Position numbers and translations under genes: made by a program. From a virus: DNA of 50,864 nucleotides. The DNA is taken from IMG/VR virus record IMGVR_UViG_3300001593_000006, positions 1 through 50,864 of that record; one strand, given 5' to 3'. Numbering within the stretch: the stretch's first letter is position 1; each line of letters opens with the position of its first letter. The notes beneath the pieces are model-generated. The model was not told the origin of the DNA, did no database searches, and saw nothing but the letters and a program-made list of their open reading frames with translations. Positions 36,405-45,489 of this stretch are shown piece after piece.

Positions 36405-36587
36405 ATGACCACTACAGATACCCAGCCATTGACCGAGCAACCCCGACGCTGGCGTTGTGGGTGGTGCGGCACGGAAGGGGTAGCCCCGTCTCAGTACGAA
36501 GCGCAGATGGCGTCGATCAAGCATGTTGAGGACGCGCGCCACATCGAGCTAGGGCACCCCACGCTGCCCGTGGACTATGTGCGCTGA
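36405..36587 (+). CDS. Small zinc-finger-like protein (60 aa)
   Basis: ATG 36405 follows TTAGGAGGCTTG. CGWCGTEG and the later His residues (KHVEDARHIELGH) give a C-x2-C...H...H pattern. Longer upstream frames lack a ribosome-binding site. Function unknown. Confidence 0.55.
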   Translation: MTTTDTQPLTEQPRRWRCGWCGTEGVAPSQYEAQMASIKHVEDARHIELGHPTLPVDYVR

Positions 36588-37035
36588 CCCGAATTGCGGA
36601 TTTGACTACCGCCCCGAGGACATGATCGGCGAGGACGACCTCACCCCTGAGGAGCGTGCTGCGTTTGACGAGCGCGTCCTGTTTTACCGCAACCTGGAAT
36701 ATGTAGGCGGGAAGCACGCACCCTGGGAGTTCATCCCCTTTGCCTGCATCAGGACCCAGATGGCTCGCCACCTCCGAGGCCTCTACGACTGGTGGTACCT
36801 CATAGGGCGTCGCTCGAATTTAGGTATCACCATCATCACCGAAGTTCGCGACGTGGCCTACGGGCCCGAGGAGGTCCCGACACGGGAGCCGGGGTATGTC
36901 CTCCTGGCTTCCTGCCACGGCCATGCCCCCAAGTCTGGTGGCAAGCCCAGGTTCCCGTTCCCGGGTACCAACTGGTCGGACTCCGACATCGTGACGTACC
37001 CTGCGCTTCAGGAGTTCATTCTCGCTCCCGCCTGA
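36577..37035 (+). CDS. Hypothetical protein (152 aa)
   Basis: ATG 36577 overlaps the previous gene by 11 bases. The N-terminus MCADPNCGFDYRPEDMIGED continues with the Cys theme. The middle (RGLYDWWYLIGRRSNLGITIITEV) may be a small alpha/beta domain. Lies between the two paralogous transferase-like genes. No family recognised. Confidence 0.55.
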   Translation: MCADPNCGFDYRPEDMIGEDDLTPEERAAFDERVLFYRNLEYVGGKHAPWEFIPFACIRTQMARHLRGLYDWWYLIGRRSNLGITIITEVRDVAYGPEEVPTREPGYVLLASCHGHAPKSGGKPRFPFPGTNWSDSDIVTYPALQEFILAPA

Positions 37036-37526
37036 TGAGGGTCGTCTGCTGCTACGTCGAGGGCAAACTCCACCCCCTTACCTTGGCGGCGCTCAAAGAA
37101 CATGCCCCCGACGCCGACCTTGTAGACCTCGGCAAAGCGTGGGACGCTTACTACCTCTTCTTGGCTCAGCTTTGGGAAGAGGGCGAGGGCTTTCTGGTAA
37201 TCGAAGAGGACATTGAGGTCCACGCTGAGGTTCTCCCTCAGCTTGAGGCGTGCCCTGAACCGTGGTGCCTCTTCGCGTTCCCTGGTGCCGGTGGCGCTCT
37301 GCTCTCTGGCTCCCTCGGCTGCACCCGCTTCTCCACCGAACTCCTTGCTGCCCACCCCGACCTCATGGCCAAGCTCCCCGTGCGCGACTGGAAGCGCCTC
37401 GACTCCGAGATCCTTCCTGCTCTTACGAAGCTCGGCTACACCCAACACGTCCACGAACCCCCCGTCCCCCATCACCACTACCGTCCCGAGAGGCGGCTGT
37501 GTGACTGCGGAGCGACAGAGCACTAG
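37035..37526 (+). CDS. Putative glycosyltransferase, copy B (163 aa)
   Basis: ATG 37035 in a TGATG junction. FLVIEEDIEVHAEVLP (E-D-x-E metal-like site), ACPEPWCLFAFPG, SLGCTRFSTELLA and a His-rich PVPHHHYRPERRLCDCG tail match copy A at 35526-36059. The paralogues differ enough to suggest separate acceptors. Confidence 0.6.
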   Translation: MRVVCCYVEGKLHPLTLAALKEHAPDADLVDLGKAWDAYYLFLAQLWEEGEGFLVIEEDIEVHAEVLPQLEACPEPWCLFAFPGAGGALLSGSLGCTRFSTELLAAHPDLMAKLPVRDWKRLDSEILPALTKLGYTQHVHEPPVPHHHYRPERRLCDCGATEH

Positions 37527-37534
37527 GAGCGGCC

Positions 37535-37852
37535 ATGGCCTTCCCCACGCAGTTCACCCTTCTGTCCTCCACGACGGCAGCCTCTACTACAGGGTCTGCC
37601 AACTTTGCTGCGATCGCTACCAAGTGGGCTGTGGGCATCATCCTGACCGCGACGAACCCTCAGACGCCGAACCCTCCGGTTCCCTCCCTCACCTTTACCT
37701 GTTCATCCGACAACACGAACTTCGCCGCAGTTACCCCAGCCGCCCAGCGTGGTGGGTGGTACACCTTTGACGTGCCGGCCCAGTACATCACTGTCCAGGT
37801 AGCCAACAACACAGGCACCCTTGTTCTCGTCGCCGTGGCAGAGAGCACCTAA
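37535..37852 (+). CDS. Hypothetical virion protein (105 aa)
   Basis: ATG 37535 after taggagcggcc. Beta-rich, Thr/Ala-rich sequence (LTFTCSSDNTNFAAVTPAAQ, YITVQVANNTGTLVLVAVAEST) with no charges in long stretches, as in small decoration or tail proteins. Family not recognised. Confidence 0.6.
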   Translation: MAFPTQFTLLSSTTAASTTGSANFAAIATKWAVGIILTATNPQTPNPPVPSLTFTCSSDNTNFAAVTPAAQRGGWYTFDVPAQYITVQVANNTGTLVLVAVAEST

Positions 37853-37999
37853 GTGACCCGAGCCGAGAGGCGTCGCCTCCTGCGCGAACTGGGGGTCCCC
37901 AGCAAGAAGATGAAGCGCCGCCGGCCCGTGAACCCCGCGGTCCAAGAGGCTTTCCGCCAAGCAGTGCGCGACCGCGCCGCTACCTTGGAGAAGGCGTGA
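37853..37999 (+). CDS. Short basic protein (48 aa)
   Basis: GTG 37853 directly follows the previous TAA and the TGA overlaps GTG 37996. The product, starting MTRAERRRLLRELGVPSKKM, is very basic and helical. Position in the head-completion block suggests a virion or assembly role. Confidence 0.5.
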   Translation: MTRAERRRLLRELGVPSKKMKRRRPVNPAVQEAFRQAVRDRAATLEKA

Positions 38000-38991
38000 C
38001 CTTCGTCCCCACCCCTTTCGCGACTCCGGTCATCGCACCACGTACCGCGACCCAAGCTCGCGCCTATTCGTACATCTCCGTCTCGCAGTACCGCTTCGCC
38101 CCGACCTCAGTAGGGACTCAGGGTCTTGTCCCGAAGTCCACACAGCCCCAGGTGGACTCCGCAGGCTCTCTGGCTATGGTTATTGCTGAAGCTTCGCAGT
38201 GGATGGACACGCACTGCTTCCACCGCAACGACGGGAACTTCGCGGCGACGATCACCAACGAACAGATGTGGGTCAAGGTCAAGCCCAACCAGTCCGCGGT
38301 CCTGATCTGCAACTTCAAGCCGATCCTTGAGGTCGTAGGACTTGCCCTGGGCCCTGCCCCCGGCCAGCTCCAGAACATCAGCGCGAACACCGCTGCCCTC
38401 TTGGTGATCGGTGAGAACACCATCACCCTTCCCGGCGTCTTCGTCTCGGGGACCACGACCATTGGCAACACCGTCCTGTTCAATGGCTTCCCCTCGTACA
38501 ACGGTGGGATGCTCGCGGTGTACGACTACATCTCGGGGTACGCGCACACGACCTTGGCTGCCAGTTGCACCGCAGGGCAGACCTCGATCACGCTGAACCC
38601 CCCTACTCCCGGTGGAACGGCTCTCTACGGTATCTACGCCGGCACAGCGCTCAAGATCAAGGACGAGGCCAGTACTGAGACTGTCGTGGCCTCTGCGGCC
38701 CCCACAGGGCTCACAGTGAGCCTCTCAAGCCCTCTGGTGAACAACCACACGGTCCCGAACTACCCCGACTACATCCCGGTGACGGCTCTGCCTGGTGACC
38801 TTGAGCGCGCGTGCATCCACCTGACCAACGTTCTCTTGAAGGCGCAGGGAATGAGGGCGCAGATGCCCGCGAGCATCGGGTCAGCTACTCCCGCCACGCG
38901 GCAGGGCTTGGCTCGAGCCGGTGCCCTTGCAGACTATGACGTCGCCTGCCGGCTCTTGCACCCATACGTCACCAGTTTCCTGCACTCTTGA
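37996..38991 (+). CDS. Head-tail connector-like protein (331 aa)
   Basis: GTG 37996 (GTGA). Location after the capsid genes and before the tail-completion gene fits an adaptor. The C-terminus (LPGDLERACIHLTNVLLKAQGMRAQ) is the type of helical end found in connector proteins, and the central region is beta-rich. No exact family is claimed. Confidence 0.6.
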   Translation: MTFVPTPFATPVIAPRTATQARAYSYISVSQYRFAPTSVGTQGLVPKSTQPQVDSAGSLAMVIAEASQWMDTHCFHRNDGNFAATITNEQMWVKVKPNQSAVLICNFKPILEVVGLALGPAPGQLQNISANTAALLVIGENTITLPGVFVSGTTTIGNTVLFNGFPSYNGGMLAVYDYISGYAHTTLAASCTAGQTSITLNPPTPGGTALYGIYAGTALKIKDEASTETVVASAAPTGLTVSLSSPLVNNHTVPNYPDYIPVTALPGDLERACIHLTNVLLKAQGMRAQMPASIGSATPATRQGLARAGALADYDVACRLLHPYVTSFLHS

Positions 38992-39512
38992 CCAGAGCAG
39001 CGGTACGTTCTGCGGCGCAGAGCTTCTTCCAAGGCCTCAACCTCCCCACGGTCGGCACGGTCTTCTCGGCCCGGGCTTATGTCCACGGCGAGGACTACGA
39101 ACAGAACGCCGCCCTTCAGTACACCCAGTCCCTTGACGGCTCTGGTGCTGTTCTCGTAGTCAACATCCCCTCGGAGAAGCGCCAGCGTCGCGCCATGACC
39201 GGACGGGGAGGAGTCAACGACTCGTGCATCTACCGCATCGCCCTTGAGGTCTACCTCGCCAACCTTGAGGGTGCCCCGGTCGATGCCCAGAACGACTACG
39301 ACGCCATCATCGACGAGATCATCCTCCAGATCAGGGGTAACCCGAACCTCGGCAACGCTATAGCTGTCTGGTCGGCGGGCGAGTTCAACTACGGCGTCGA
39401 GCACGAGCAGTCCGAGCCTTGGACGGAGGAAGATGGCACGACGGTCTTCATCACTGGTGTCGTGCGCTTTGAAGCGTGGGACTGGCAGGCGGGACCTGCC
39501 GGCTCAGTCTGA
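38988..39512 (+). CDS. Tail completion/terminator-like protein (174 aa)
   Basis: TTG 38988 overlaps the previous TGA. The regular strand-helix pattern (YRIALEVYLANLEG, DYDAIIDEIILQIRGNPNLG, FITGVVRFEAWDWQAG) and position before the major tail protein fit the tail-terminator group. Confidence 0.6.
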   Translation: MTRAAVRSAAQSFFQGLNLPTVGTVFSARAYVHGEDYEQNAALQYTQSLDGSGAVLVVNIPSEKRQRRAMTGRGGVNDSCIYRIALEVYLANLEGAPVDAQNDYDAIIDEIILQIRGNPNLGNAIAVWSAGEFNYGVEHEQSEPWTEEDGTTVFITGVVRFEAWDWQAGPAGSV

Positions 39513-39523
39513 AAGGAACCAAC

Positions 39524-39778
39524 GTGCCTAAAAAGAACTTCTACAACTCCGACAGCCGCACCCTGACCTGGCCCTATCTCGTCCACCCCGAGACCCTCAC
39601 CACGCTTCGACTGGAGCCAGGCGAGGTCGTGGAGAACCTGTTCGTCCCGGCGTACTTCAAGGACCCGTTCCTGCTCGTGGTCGGTGCCGTTGAGAAGCAG
39701 GCCCCCGACGAAGTGCCGACCTTCGTTCCCAACCCCCCCGCCGAGGATTCCCCGGCCGAACCCTCAAAGGAGGGCTGA
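39524..39778 (+). CDS. Hypothetical protein before the major tail gene (84 aa)
   Basis: GTG 39524 follows gaaaggaaccaac. The product, starting MPKKNFYNSDSRTLTWPYLV, has an acidic Pro-rich end. It lies between the tail terminator and the tail tube gene. Function unknown. Confidence 0.6.
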   Translation: MPKKNFYNSDSRTLTWPYLVHPETLTTLRLEPGEVVENLFVPAYFKDPFLLVVGAVEKQAPDEVPTFVPNPPAEDSPAEPSKEG

Positions 39779-39781
39779 GTT

Positions 39782-40981
39782 ATGCCGAACCCTTATGGAC
39801 AGGCTTATGCCGTCGCGCAATCCCAGATGGGCCTCGCTATCGAGGCCACCAAGGGAACCGCCCAGGCCCCTGTGTACTGGATACCTTACCGCGCGCCCAA
39901 GTATGTCCCCACTCGTATGTTCTTGCCCGATGAAACCCTTCAGGGTTCGATGGTCTCGGTCTACGGCCTGACCCCTGGTATGCGCTACGACTCACATGGG
40001 TGGGACTCGTACCCGTACCTCGACACGTTCCCGATCCTGGTTGCCGCCGAGCTGGGTAGTTCGGACACGTTGACGGCGGCTCCTGGGAACACCACTCTGT
40101 CCTCGTCAGCCGCCGCGGGTGCTACCACCATCGTCACGGCGGCGTCGATTGCAGCGAACAGCTTCATCACCCTAGGCTCCGCATCCCTTGGGACTCTTGA
40201 GTCGCACTACACCACGGCCGTGGCGGGCTCCTACACCATCACCCTGGCGACTCCTCTGGCCTTCGCCCACACCAGCGGCGCAGCGGTCACGGGGCTGACC
40301 AAGCACTCCTTCTCTTTGCTCAACAACAGCGCCACCGTGGGCAACCAACCTCCCTCATTGACCCTCACAGACTTCGATGGTGAGGAGTGGCGGCAGCTCA
40401 CCGCTGGGCAGATGGACAAGCTCAGCATCACCGGCAACGCGACCGCTCTGGTGAACTACACGACGGACTTCTACTGCAACCCGTCGATCACCCCCTCCAC
40501 CCCTAGCCCGTCGTACTCCACCGTGACCCCGGTTCCCTCTTGGACGACAGGTCTTGTGATCTCGGGGACGGCCTACACGGACGTCGAGGAGTGGGCCGTG
40601 GACATGAGCCGTGGGACCAAGCCGATCCCCGCCGTCACCGGGACCCTGGAGTACTTTGAGTACTTCGCCGGCCCCTTGACCGTCGGTGGCAAGACGACAG
40701 TGGTCGAAACCTCGGGCGCTACCGAACTCACGCAGTACCAGAACGGCACGGACAACACCTTCGACTTCTACGTGAACGACGTGACGACTGGCGACATCAT
40801 GCGTATCCACTCGTCCTCGGTCATTTACAAAACTGGTGAACTGGTCAGGTCTAAGGAGTACGTTGAGGCCGAGCTGACCTTCGACTTCCTGCCCACTGCG
40901 ACCGACGCTCAGGCTGGGGGCGTGTCGCCCATTATCATCCAGTTCGGCAACAATGTGACTACGGCGTACTACACCGACTAA
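39782..40981 (+). CDS. Major tail (tube) protein
   Basis: ATG 39782. The N-terminus YGQAYAVAQSQMGLAIEATKGTAQAPVYWIPY and the C-terminus TGELVRSKEYVEAELTFDFLP have the pattern of siphophage tube proteins. A Thr/Ala/Ser-rich segment around residues 95-180 looks like an extra surface domain. 399 aa. It is directly followed by the chaperone pair and tape measure. Confidence 0.82.
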   Translation: MPNPYGQAYAVAQSQMGLAIEATKGTAQAPVYWIPYRAPKYVPTRMFLPDETLQGSMVSVYGLTPGMRYDSHGWDSYPYLDTFPILVAAELGSSDTLTAAPGNTTLSSSAAAGATTIVTAASIAANSFITLGSASLGTLESHYTTAVAGSYTITLATPLAFAHTSGAAVTGLTKHSFSLLNNSATVGNQPPSLTLTDFDGEEWRQLTAGQMDKLSITGNATALVNYTTDFYCNPSITPSTPSPSYSTVTPVPSWTTGLVISGTAYTDVEEWAVDMSRGTKPIPAVTGTLEYFEYFAGPLTVGGKTTVVETSGATELTQYQNGTDNTFDFYVNDVTTGDIMRIHSSSVIYKTGELVRSKEYVEAELTFDFLPTATDAQAGGVSPIIIQFGNNVTTAYYTD

Positions 40982-41008
40982 TACAACCCAAGGGAACAGG
41001 GGAACAAA

Positions 41009-41398
41009 TTGCAAATCGACATTCCGGGTGGCACTGCCACCCTGCGCGACACCCTCACCATCCGAGAGCGCCGCGCGATCCAACGCATCGCTCTCGACGC
41101 GATGGGCCTAGCCAACCAGCTCACGAGCGACTCGGTAGCCCTCCAGCCCAAGGACGCCGAGCTCCTGATGACCACGCAGGACAAGATGGCCGACGCCACC
41201 CTCGTCGCTTACCTTCAGGCGTGGTCCCTCGACAAGCCGCTCCCCACGCTTGACACCATCGACGAGATGGACGGCGACGTGTACGACGCGATCACCGCGG
41301 CGATCGAGAAGAAGGGGGGAGTGGCAGGCGTCGACACCTCGCCCAATAAGAACAAGGAGAGCCCTACCAGCGACTCGCCCGTTTCCGTTGGCACCTAG
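41009..41398 (+). CDS. Tail assembly chaperone, G-type reading frame (129 aa)
   Basis: TTG 41009 after aagggaacaggggaacaaa. LRDTLTIRERRAIQRIALDAMG and ADATLVAYLQAWSLDKPLP fit the helical tail-chaperone family that precedes the tape measure gene. It ends at TAG 41396-41398. A second frame overlaps its 3' end, as expected for the G/GT arrangement. Confidence 0.75.
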   Translation: MQIDIPGGTATLRDTLTIRERRAIQRIALDAMGLANQLTSDSVALQPKDAELLMTTQDKMADATLVAYLQAWSLDKPLPTLDTIDEMDGDVYDAITAAIEKKGGVAGVDTSPNKNKESPTSDSPVSVGT

Positions 41399-41601
41399 AA
41401 GGGCGAGCCCACCCCGACGCTCCGATTGATTACGACCTCGCAGATCGATACCGAGAGCACAGGTACCGAGTCTTGTACCCCGGCCTTACCCACGAGCAGT
41501 TCCTAGATGAGCCTTCTGACACGGTGGACTGGGCTCTGGCCTTTGCAGGCATGGAGGCGAAGATGGAAGCCGACGCGATTGAGAAGGCCAAGAAGAAGTG
41601 A
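41350..41601 (+). CDS. Tail assembly chaperone, T-type frameshifted extension
   Basis: Frame -1 relative to the G ORF, open from 41350 (after TAA at 41347) to TGA 41599-41601, with no standard start. It reads DYDLADRYREHRYRVLYPGL, then WALAFAGMEAKMEADAIEKAKKK, typical of the C-terminal part of chaperone fusions. The next gene overlaps its stop (GTGA), which supports real translation. The slip must occur between 41350 and 41398. Confidence 0.7.
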   Translation, partial: EQGEPYQRLARFRWHLEGRAHPDAPIDYDLADRYREHRYRVLYPGLTHEQFLDEPSDTVDWALAFAGMEAKMEADAIEKAKKK

Positions 41602-42062
41602 CCGCCGATGTCAAGGCTTGCGTAGCTGGTCTAGAGCGCCTCTCCAAGGACATGAACCACACCATGTTCCGCATCACAGGCAAGGCCCTTGACATCGTGC
41701 AGGCAGGGGGCCGCTCCTTCGCTCCCATCGGCACCCCAGGTAACACGACAGCCCCCCCAGGCACCCTGAAGGAGTCCATCCTTACTCAGGGCCCTCGGGG
41801 GGCTGATGGTTTGTTTACGGGCGAAGTGGGGCCGACGACGGTGTACGGTCGGCAAAGAGAGCTCGGTGGGCATATCTTTCCTAAGCGCGCCAAGGCCCTC
41901 CGGTTCGTGAAGTTCGGTGATGTCGTCTACACGATGCACGTCTACCAGAAGCCCGAGCCTTACATGAAGCCTGGACGAACGGCGTCCCTCAGGCCCATCA
42001 GGGACATGGCAGTGGAGCAGGTGTCAAAGACGATCGCTGGGAGTACCGAGAGTGAGGTCTAG
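41598..42062 (+). CDS. HK97 gp10-like protein (154 aa)
   Basis: GTG 41598 (GTGA). VYGRQRELGGHIFPKRAKALRF and EPYMKPGRTASLRPIRDMAVEQV match the HK97-gp10-like family of head-tail joining/tail completion proteins. These usually lie before the major tail gene; here the gene sits between chaperone and tape measure. Confidence 0.8.
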   Translation: MTADVKACVAGLERLSKDMNHTMFRITGKALDIVQAGGRSFAPIGTPGNTTAPPGTLKESILTQGPRGADGLFTGEVGPTTVYGRQRELGGHIFPKRAKALRFVKFGDVVYTMHVYQKPEPYMKPGRTASLRPIRDMAVEQVSKTIAGSTESEV

Positions 42063-42072
42063 GAGGTGAGCG

Positions 42073-45000
42073 ATGTCTGAGGCATATTTGGAACCCGTAA
42101 TAGTGCGGGTGGTCGGGGACATAAAGGACCTCCTTGCCAAAATCAAGGAGGCTCAGTCCCTTCTCGAGGACTTCTCCAAGACCGTCTCGACCGCTCACCT
42201 CTCGGCCGACTACAAACTTGTCACCAAGGCCGTAACTGAGGCTGACGCCGAGCTAAAGGGCTTTGCCAAGCAGGTCTTTGATGCCCACCTCGGGGCTACC
42301 TCAGGGCCTCTCCAGGGTGCTCTCACGGCTGCTGACACTGAGCTTGCCAAGTGGGGTTCCAAGGTCACCAAGACCCAACTCGGGGCAAACTCCGCGGTCC
42401 TCCAGAAGGACCTCCTGAAGATCAACGCGGAGCTTGCGAAGTGGGGCAGCAAGGTCACCAAGACCCAACTGAGCGCTGACCAGAAGCTTCTCCTAGCCCA
42501 GCTTGCCAAGACCCAGACAGAGCTATCCGCTCTCGCGAAGAAGGTAACGGCACTCCCAGTCACAGCGAATACAAAGGCTGCCCTAGCCTCCGCTACCGCT
42601 GCCCAGCAGGCGATCGACCGCATGAAGGCCGACATCAAAGTCGGTACCGATATCAACACTGCTGGGGCACTAGCCAAGATCGCAATTCTCGACACTGCCA
42701 TCAAGGGGTTGAACGACGCGCTTGGTGGCGGCGGGGGGGGCGGTGCCAAGTCCACGGCGAGCCTTCTAACCGCCTTAGGTCTCGGTGGCATGTTCGGTCT
42801 AGCTCATGCTGGTTCGGCGGCTGGGCTCGCCGGGTTTGGTCCCGAACGGCTCATCACTACCATCCTTGGCATCCTCGGCTTCACTGGGGCCGCGGCAGCG
42901 GGCGGGTCCCTCTTGGGGCTGGCCGCTCTCACGACTAGCGGTGTTGGGCTTGGCACCGACACTGCTGGGATCGGGCAGGCCGTTGGGGACATCACTCAGC
43001 TCTACCAAGCGACGAACAACCTCAATCAAATGGTTGCCGAGTACGGTCCCAACAGCAGCGAGGCGGCCGCAGCACAGAAGGAATACAACAACACGCTCGC
43101 AGGAATGCCTGCCGTGGCCCGCGGGGCCCTCAAAGCTGCGACCAGCGCGGTGGAGTCGTGGACCCCCGTCTTCGACAAGTACACCGGGCCTGCCGAGAAG
43201 ATCGCCGCAGAGATGATCGCCCAGTTTGTCCCCGTCGCCGAGAAGCTCTTGCCCGAGATTGGTTCGGCTGCCACCAAGAACATGCGCATCATCCAGAAGG
43301 CGCTCCAGCCCTTCCTCACATGGCTTGACAGCAGCAAGCCTGGGGGTGGCCTGACTGTTCTGACGGAGATCGAGAACACCTTCTCGCAGCATCTCCCGAA
43401 TGCGATGAAGGCATTGACCGGCGCTCTCCAGGCCTTGTTCGAGGTGACGGCGAAGCTCGATCCCCAAACTGGGAAGATAACTAATTGGCTTGCTAACTTC
43501 TTCACGTCGATCACCACCCCAACTCCTCCACCGAAACCCACATGGCATCCGGGCGAGTCGATGAAGGCTTATGCCAATGCCATGAAGGTGTGGGAAACCG
43601 AGGTCGCTAACGACCAGTACGGCTTGTCAAACAAGGCTTCCTCGCAAATCGACAAGTGGGTTGCCGATTGGCATGTTTTGGTGGACTTCTTCAAAGCACT
43701 TTTCAAGGCAGCCGCGGCGATTAGTGCCGCCTCGGCTGGTACCGGCGAGTCGATCTTCACCACCTTGACGTCGATGCTGAACAACTTCACGAAATGGGCT
43801 AGATCAAAGACGGGGTTCGCTGAACTGAACACGTTGATGACGGCCCACAAGAAGCAACTTGACGCGATCCTTGAGTTGCTCGGATCTCTCATCGGTGCCT
43901 TTGGCAAGTTGGAACTGACCATTTCCCCCACGATCGTCAACGGCGCGACGGCTGTAATCAAGGCCCTTGACGCATTGTTCCACTCCAAGCTCACGATAGC
44001 GACCGGCTTCACTGACTTCATCAAGACGCTGACCAATCTTGCGACTCACCCACCGAACCTCTCTGATGTAACGAAACTCTTTGGTTCCCTCGTTAGTTTC
44101 CTGACGGACATTCCTTCCAAGATCAAGGGCCTCACCGTGGGGGAGATGACGGCTTCGCTGGGAGGCATAGCTCTTCTCGCGTCGCGTATCCCTATCCTGA
44201 AGCACTCGATCCAGGCGATCCTCGGCATCTTCACTGGGAAGGTCACCTCCCTCAAGGACTTCTGGAATGCCTTGACCGGCAAGGGTTCGGGTCTTAGCGC
44301 GTCCGCTACCCAACTCAGCGCTTCCGCCAAAGCTCTCACAGAGGCCGCAGCGGCATTGAAGGAGTCGGCCGGCACGCACGTACCCAGTGGCCCTGGCGGC
44401 GGTGGTGATGCTACAACCACTGCGGAACAGGACGCCGAGAAAGGTTGGTTCGCAGCGTGGCTAGGTAAGACAACGCTCGGCAGGGTCGTCTTGACGGTCG
44501 CTCAGGCAGACATCACAGCGGCCGCCACTCGTATGGCTGTGTCAGCACTCTCGATAGCAGCGCCAGCCGCTTACTTCTATGGTCTGGTCAAACTCTCCGA
44601 GTACGTGGGATCAGGACCCCGGCCTTCCCTGACTGGCAAAGCGAACAAGGCCAGCGAGGCTCAACTCGTGGACTACCTCAACATGATCGCCGAGGGCATC
44701 TGGACGGGCGTCGCCGCCGACAAAGCGGGTTGGCAGGAACTGACAGCCGGCGAGAAGACCCTCGTCAACAAGGCTGTTGCTCTGGAAGGGGACATCAACA
44801 TCCTCCTGGCTTCCAGCAGGGCAATGCTCGCGGGCAAGGCGTCTCCCTATAGTTCCGCCCAGCGTGACAAGGCCGAGGCCGCTCTCGGGCTGACGGGGAT
44901 CAACCTCAAGGACATCTCCACGAAGCTGTTGGAGGCCCTGATAGCGGGCACGTTTGGAGATGTGGTCGGTGGCAAGGGCAGCGCGCAGGCCAAGAGCATT

Positions 45001-45489
45001 GGTGAGCAGATCATCGCTGGCCTAACCAAGGGGCTCCAGGGCAAGCCCGAGACGACGGCCTTCAAGAACCTGATAAAGGAGATCAACTCGATCTTCGGTA
45101 TCTCGTCCCCGTCCAAGGTCTTCATCGCTATGGGCATGGCGAACATGCAGGGCCTCGCCAAGGGCACCACCGACAGCGCCTCACTGGTCATGGCAGCATA
45201 CGCCTCGGTGGTCAACAAGACCCTCGCCTCCCTCACCGCTGACATCCCGCGTTTCAGAGCCACTGGCTCGGCTCTCACGCAGAGCCTCTTTGCCGGCGCA
45301 GGGTCCCTCCCTGCCTTCCACGGCGCAGGTGCCGGTGGTGGCAATATCGAGATCACGTCCCACATCACCTTCCAGATCACCGGTATGCCCGACATGACGC
45401 ATGGTTCCACCTTCAGCCGCCAGCTCAAGAGCGCTCTGGACGAGCACGACCGCAAGTTGATGCAAGCCATCCGCGCTGGTAGGTCGTAA
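42073..45489 (+). CDS. Tape measure protein
   Basis: ATG 42073 with GGAGGTGAGCG before it. 1138 aa, Ala/Lys/Leu-rich helices with a hydrophobic centre (about residues 230-300), and a final region AFKNLIKEINSIFGISSPSKVF, common near the end of tape measures. Early repeats: ELAKWGSKVTKTQL occurs twice 30 residues apart (DNA 42340 and 42430), within several degenerate 30-residue units. No peptidase or lysozyme domain seen. The length predicts a long flexible siphovirus tail. Confidence 0.93.
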   Translation: MSEAYLEPVIVRVVGDIKDLLAKIKEAQSLLEDFSKTVSTAHLSADYKLVTKAVTEADAELKGFAKQVFDAHLGATSGPLQGALTAADTELAKWGSKVTKTQLGANSAVLQKDLLKINAELAKWGSKVTKTQLSADQKLLLAQLAKTQTELSALAKKVTALPVTANTKAALASATAAQQAIDRMKADIKVGTDINTAGALAKIAILDTAIKGLNDALGGGGGGGAKSTASLLTALGLGGMFGLAHAGSAAGLAGFGPERLITTILGILGFTGAAAAGGSLLGLAALTTSGVGLGTDTAGIGQAVGDITQLYQATNNLNQMVAEYGPNSSEAAAAQKEYNNTLAGMPAVARGALKAATSAVESWTPVFDKYTGPAEKIAAEMIAQFVPVAEKLLPEIGSAATKNMRIIQKALQPFLTWLDSSKPGGGLTVLTEIENTFSQHLPNAMKALTGALQALFEVTAKLDPQTGKITNWLANFFTSITTPTPPPKPTWHPGESMKAYANAMKVWETEVANDQYGLSNKASSQIDKWVADWHVLVDFFKALFKAAAAISAASAGTGESIFTTLTSMLNNFTKWARSKTGFAELNTLMTAHKKQLDAILELLGSLIGAFGKLELTISPTIVNGATAVIKALDALFHSKLTIATGFTDFIKTLTNLATHPPNLSDVTKLFGSLVSFLTDIPSKIKGLTVGEMTASLGGIALLASRIPILKHSIQAILGIFTGKVTSLKDFWNALTGKGSGLSASATQLSASAKALTEAAAALKESAGTHVPSGPGGGGDATTTAEQDAEKGWFAAWLGKTTLGRVVLTVAQADITAAATRMAVSALSIAAPAAYFYGLVKLSEYVGSGPRPSLTGKANKASEAQLVDYLNMIAEGIWTGVAADKAGWQELTAGEKTLVNKAVALEGDINILLASSRAMLAGKASPYSSAQRDKAEAALGLTGINLKDISTKLLEALIAGTFGDVVGGKGSAQAKSIGEQIIAGLTKGLQGKPETTAFKNLIKEINSIFGISSPSKVFIAMGMANMQGLAKGTTDSASLVMAAYASVVNKTLASLTADIPRFRATGSALTQSLFAGAGSLPAFHGAGAGGGNIEITSHITFQITGMPDMTHGSTFSRQLKSALDEHDRKLMQAIRAGRS

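Noticed and set aside
41314-41320. GGGGGGA as the tail-chaperone slip site
   Set aside because: A -1 shift there meets TAA at 41347 before reaching the T-type frame.
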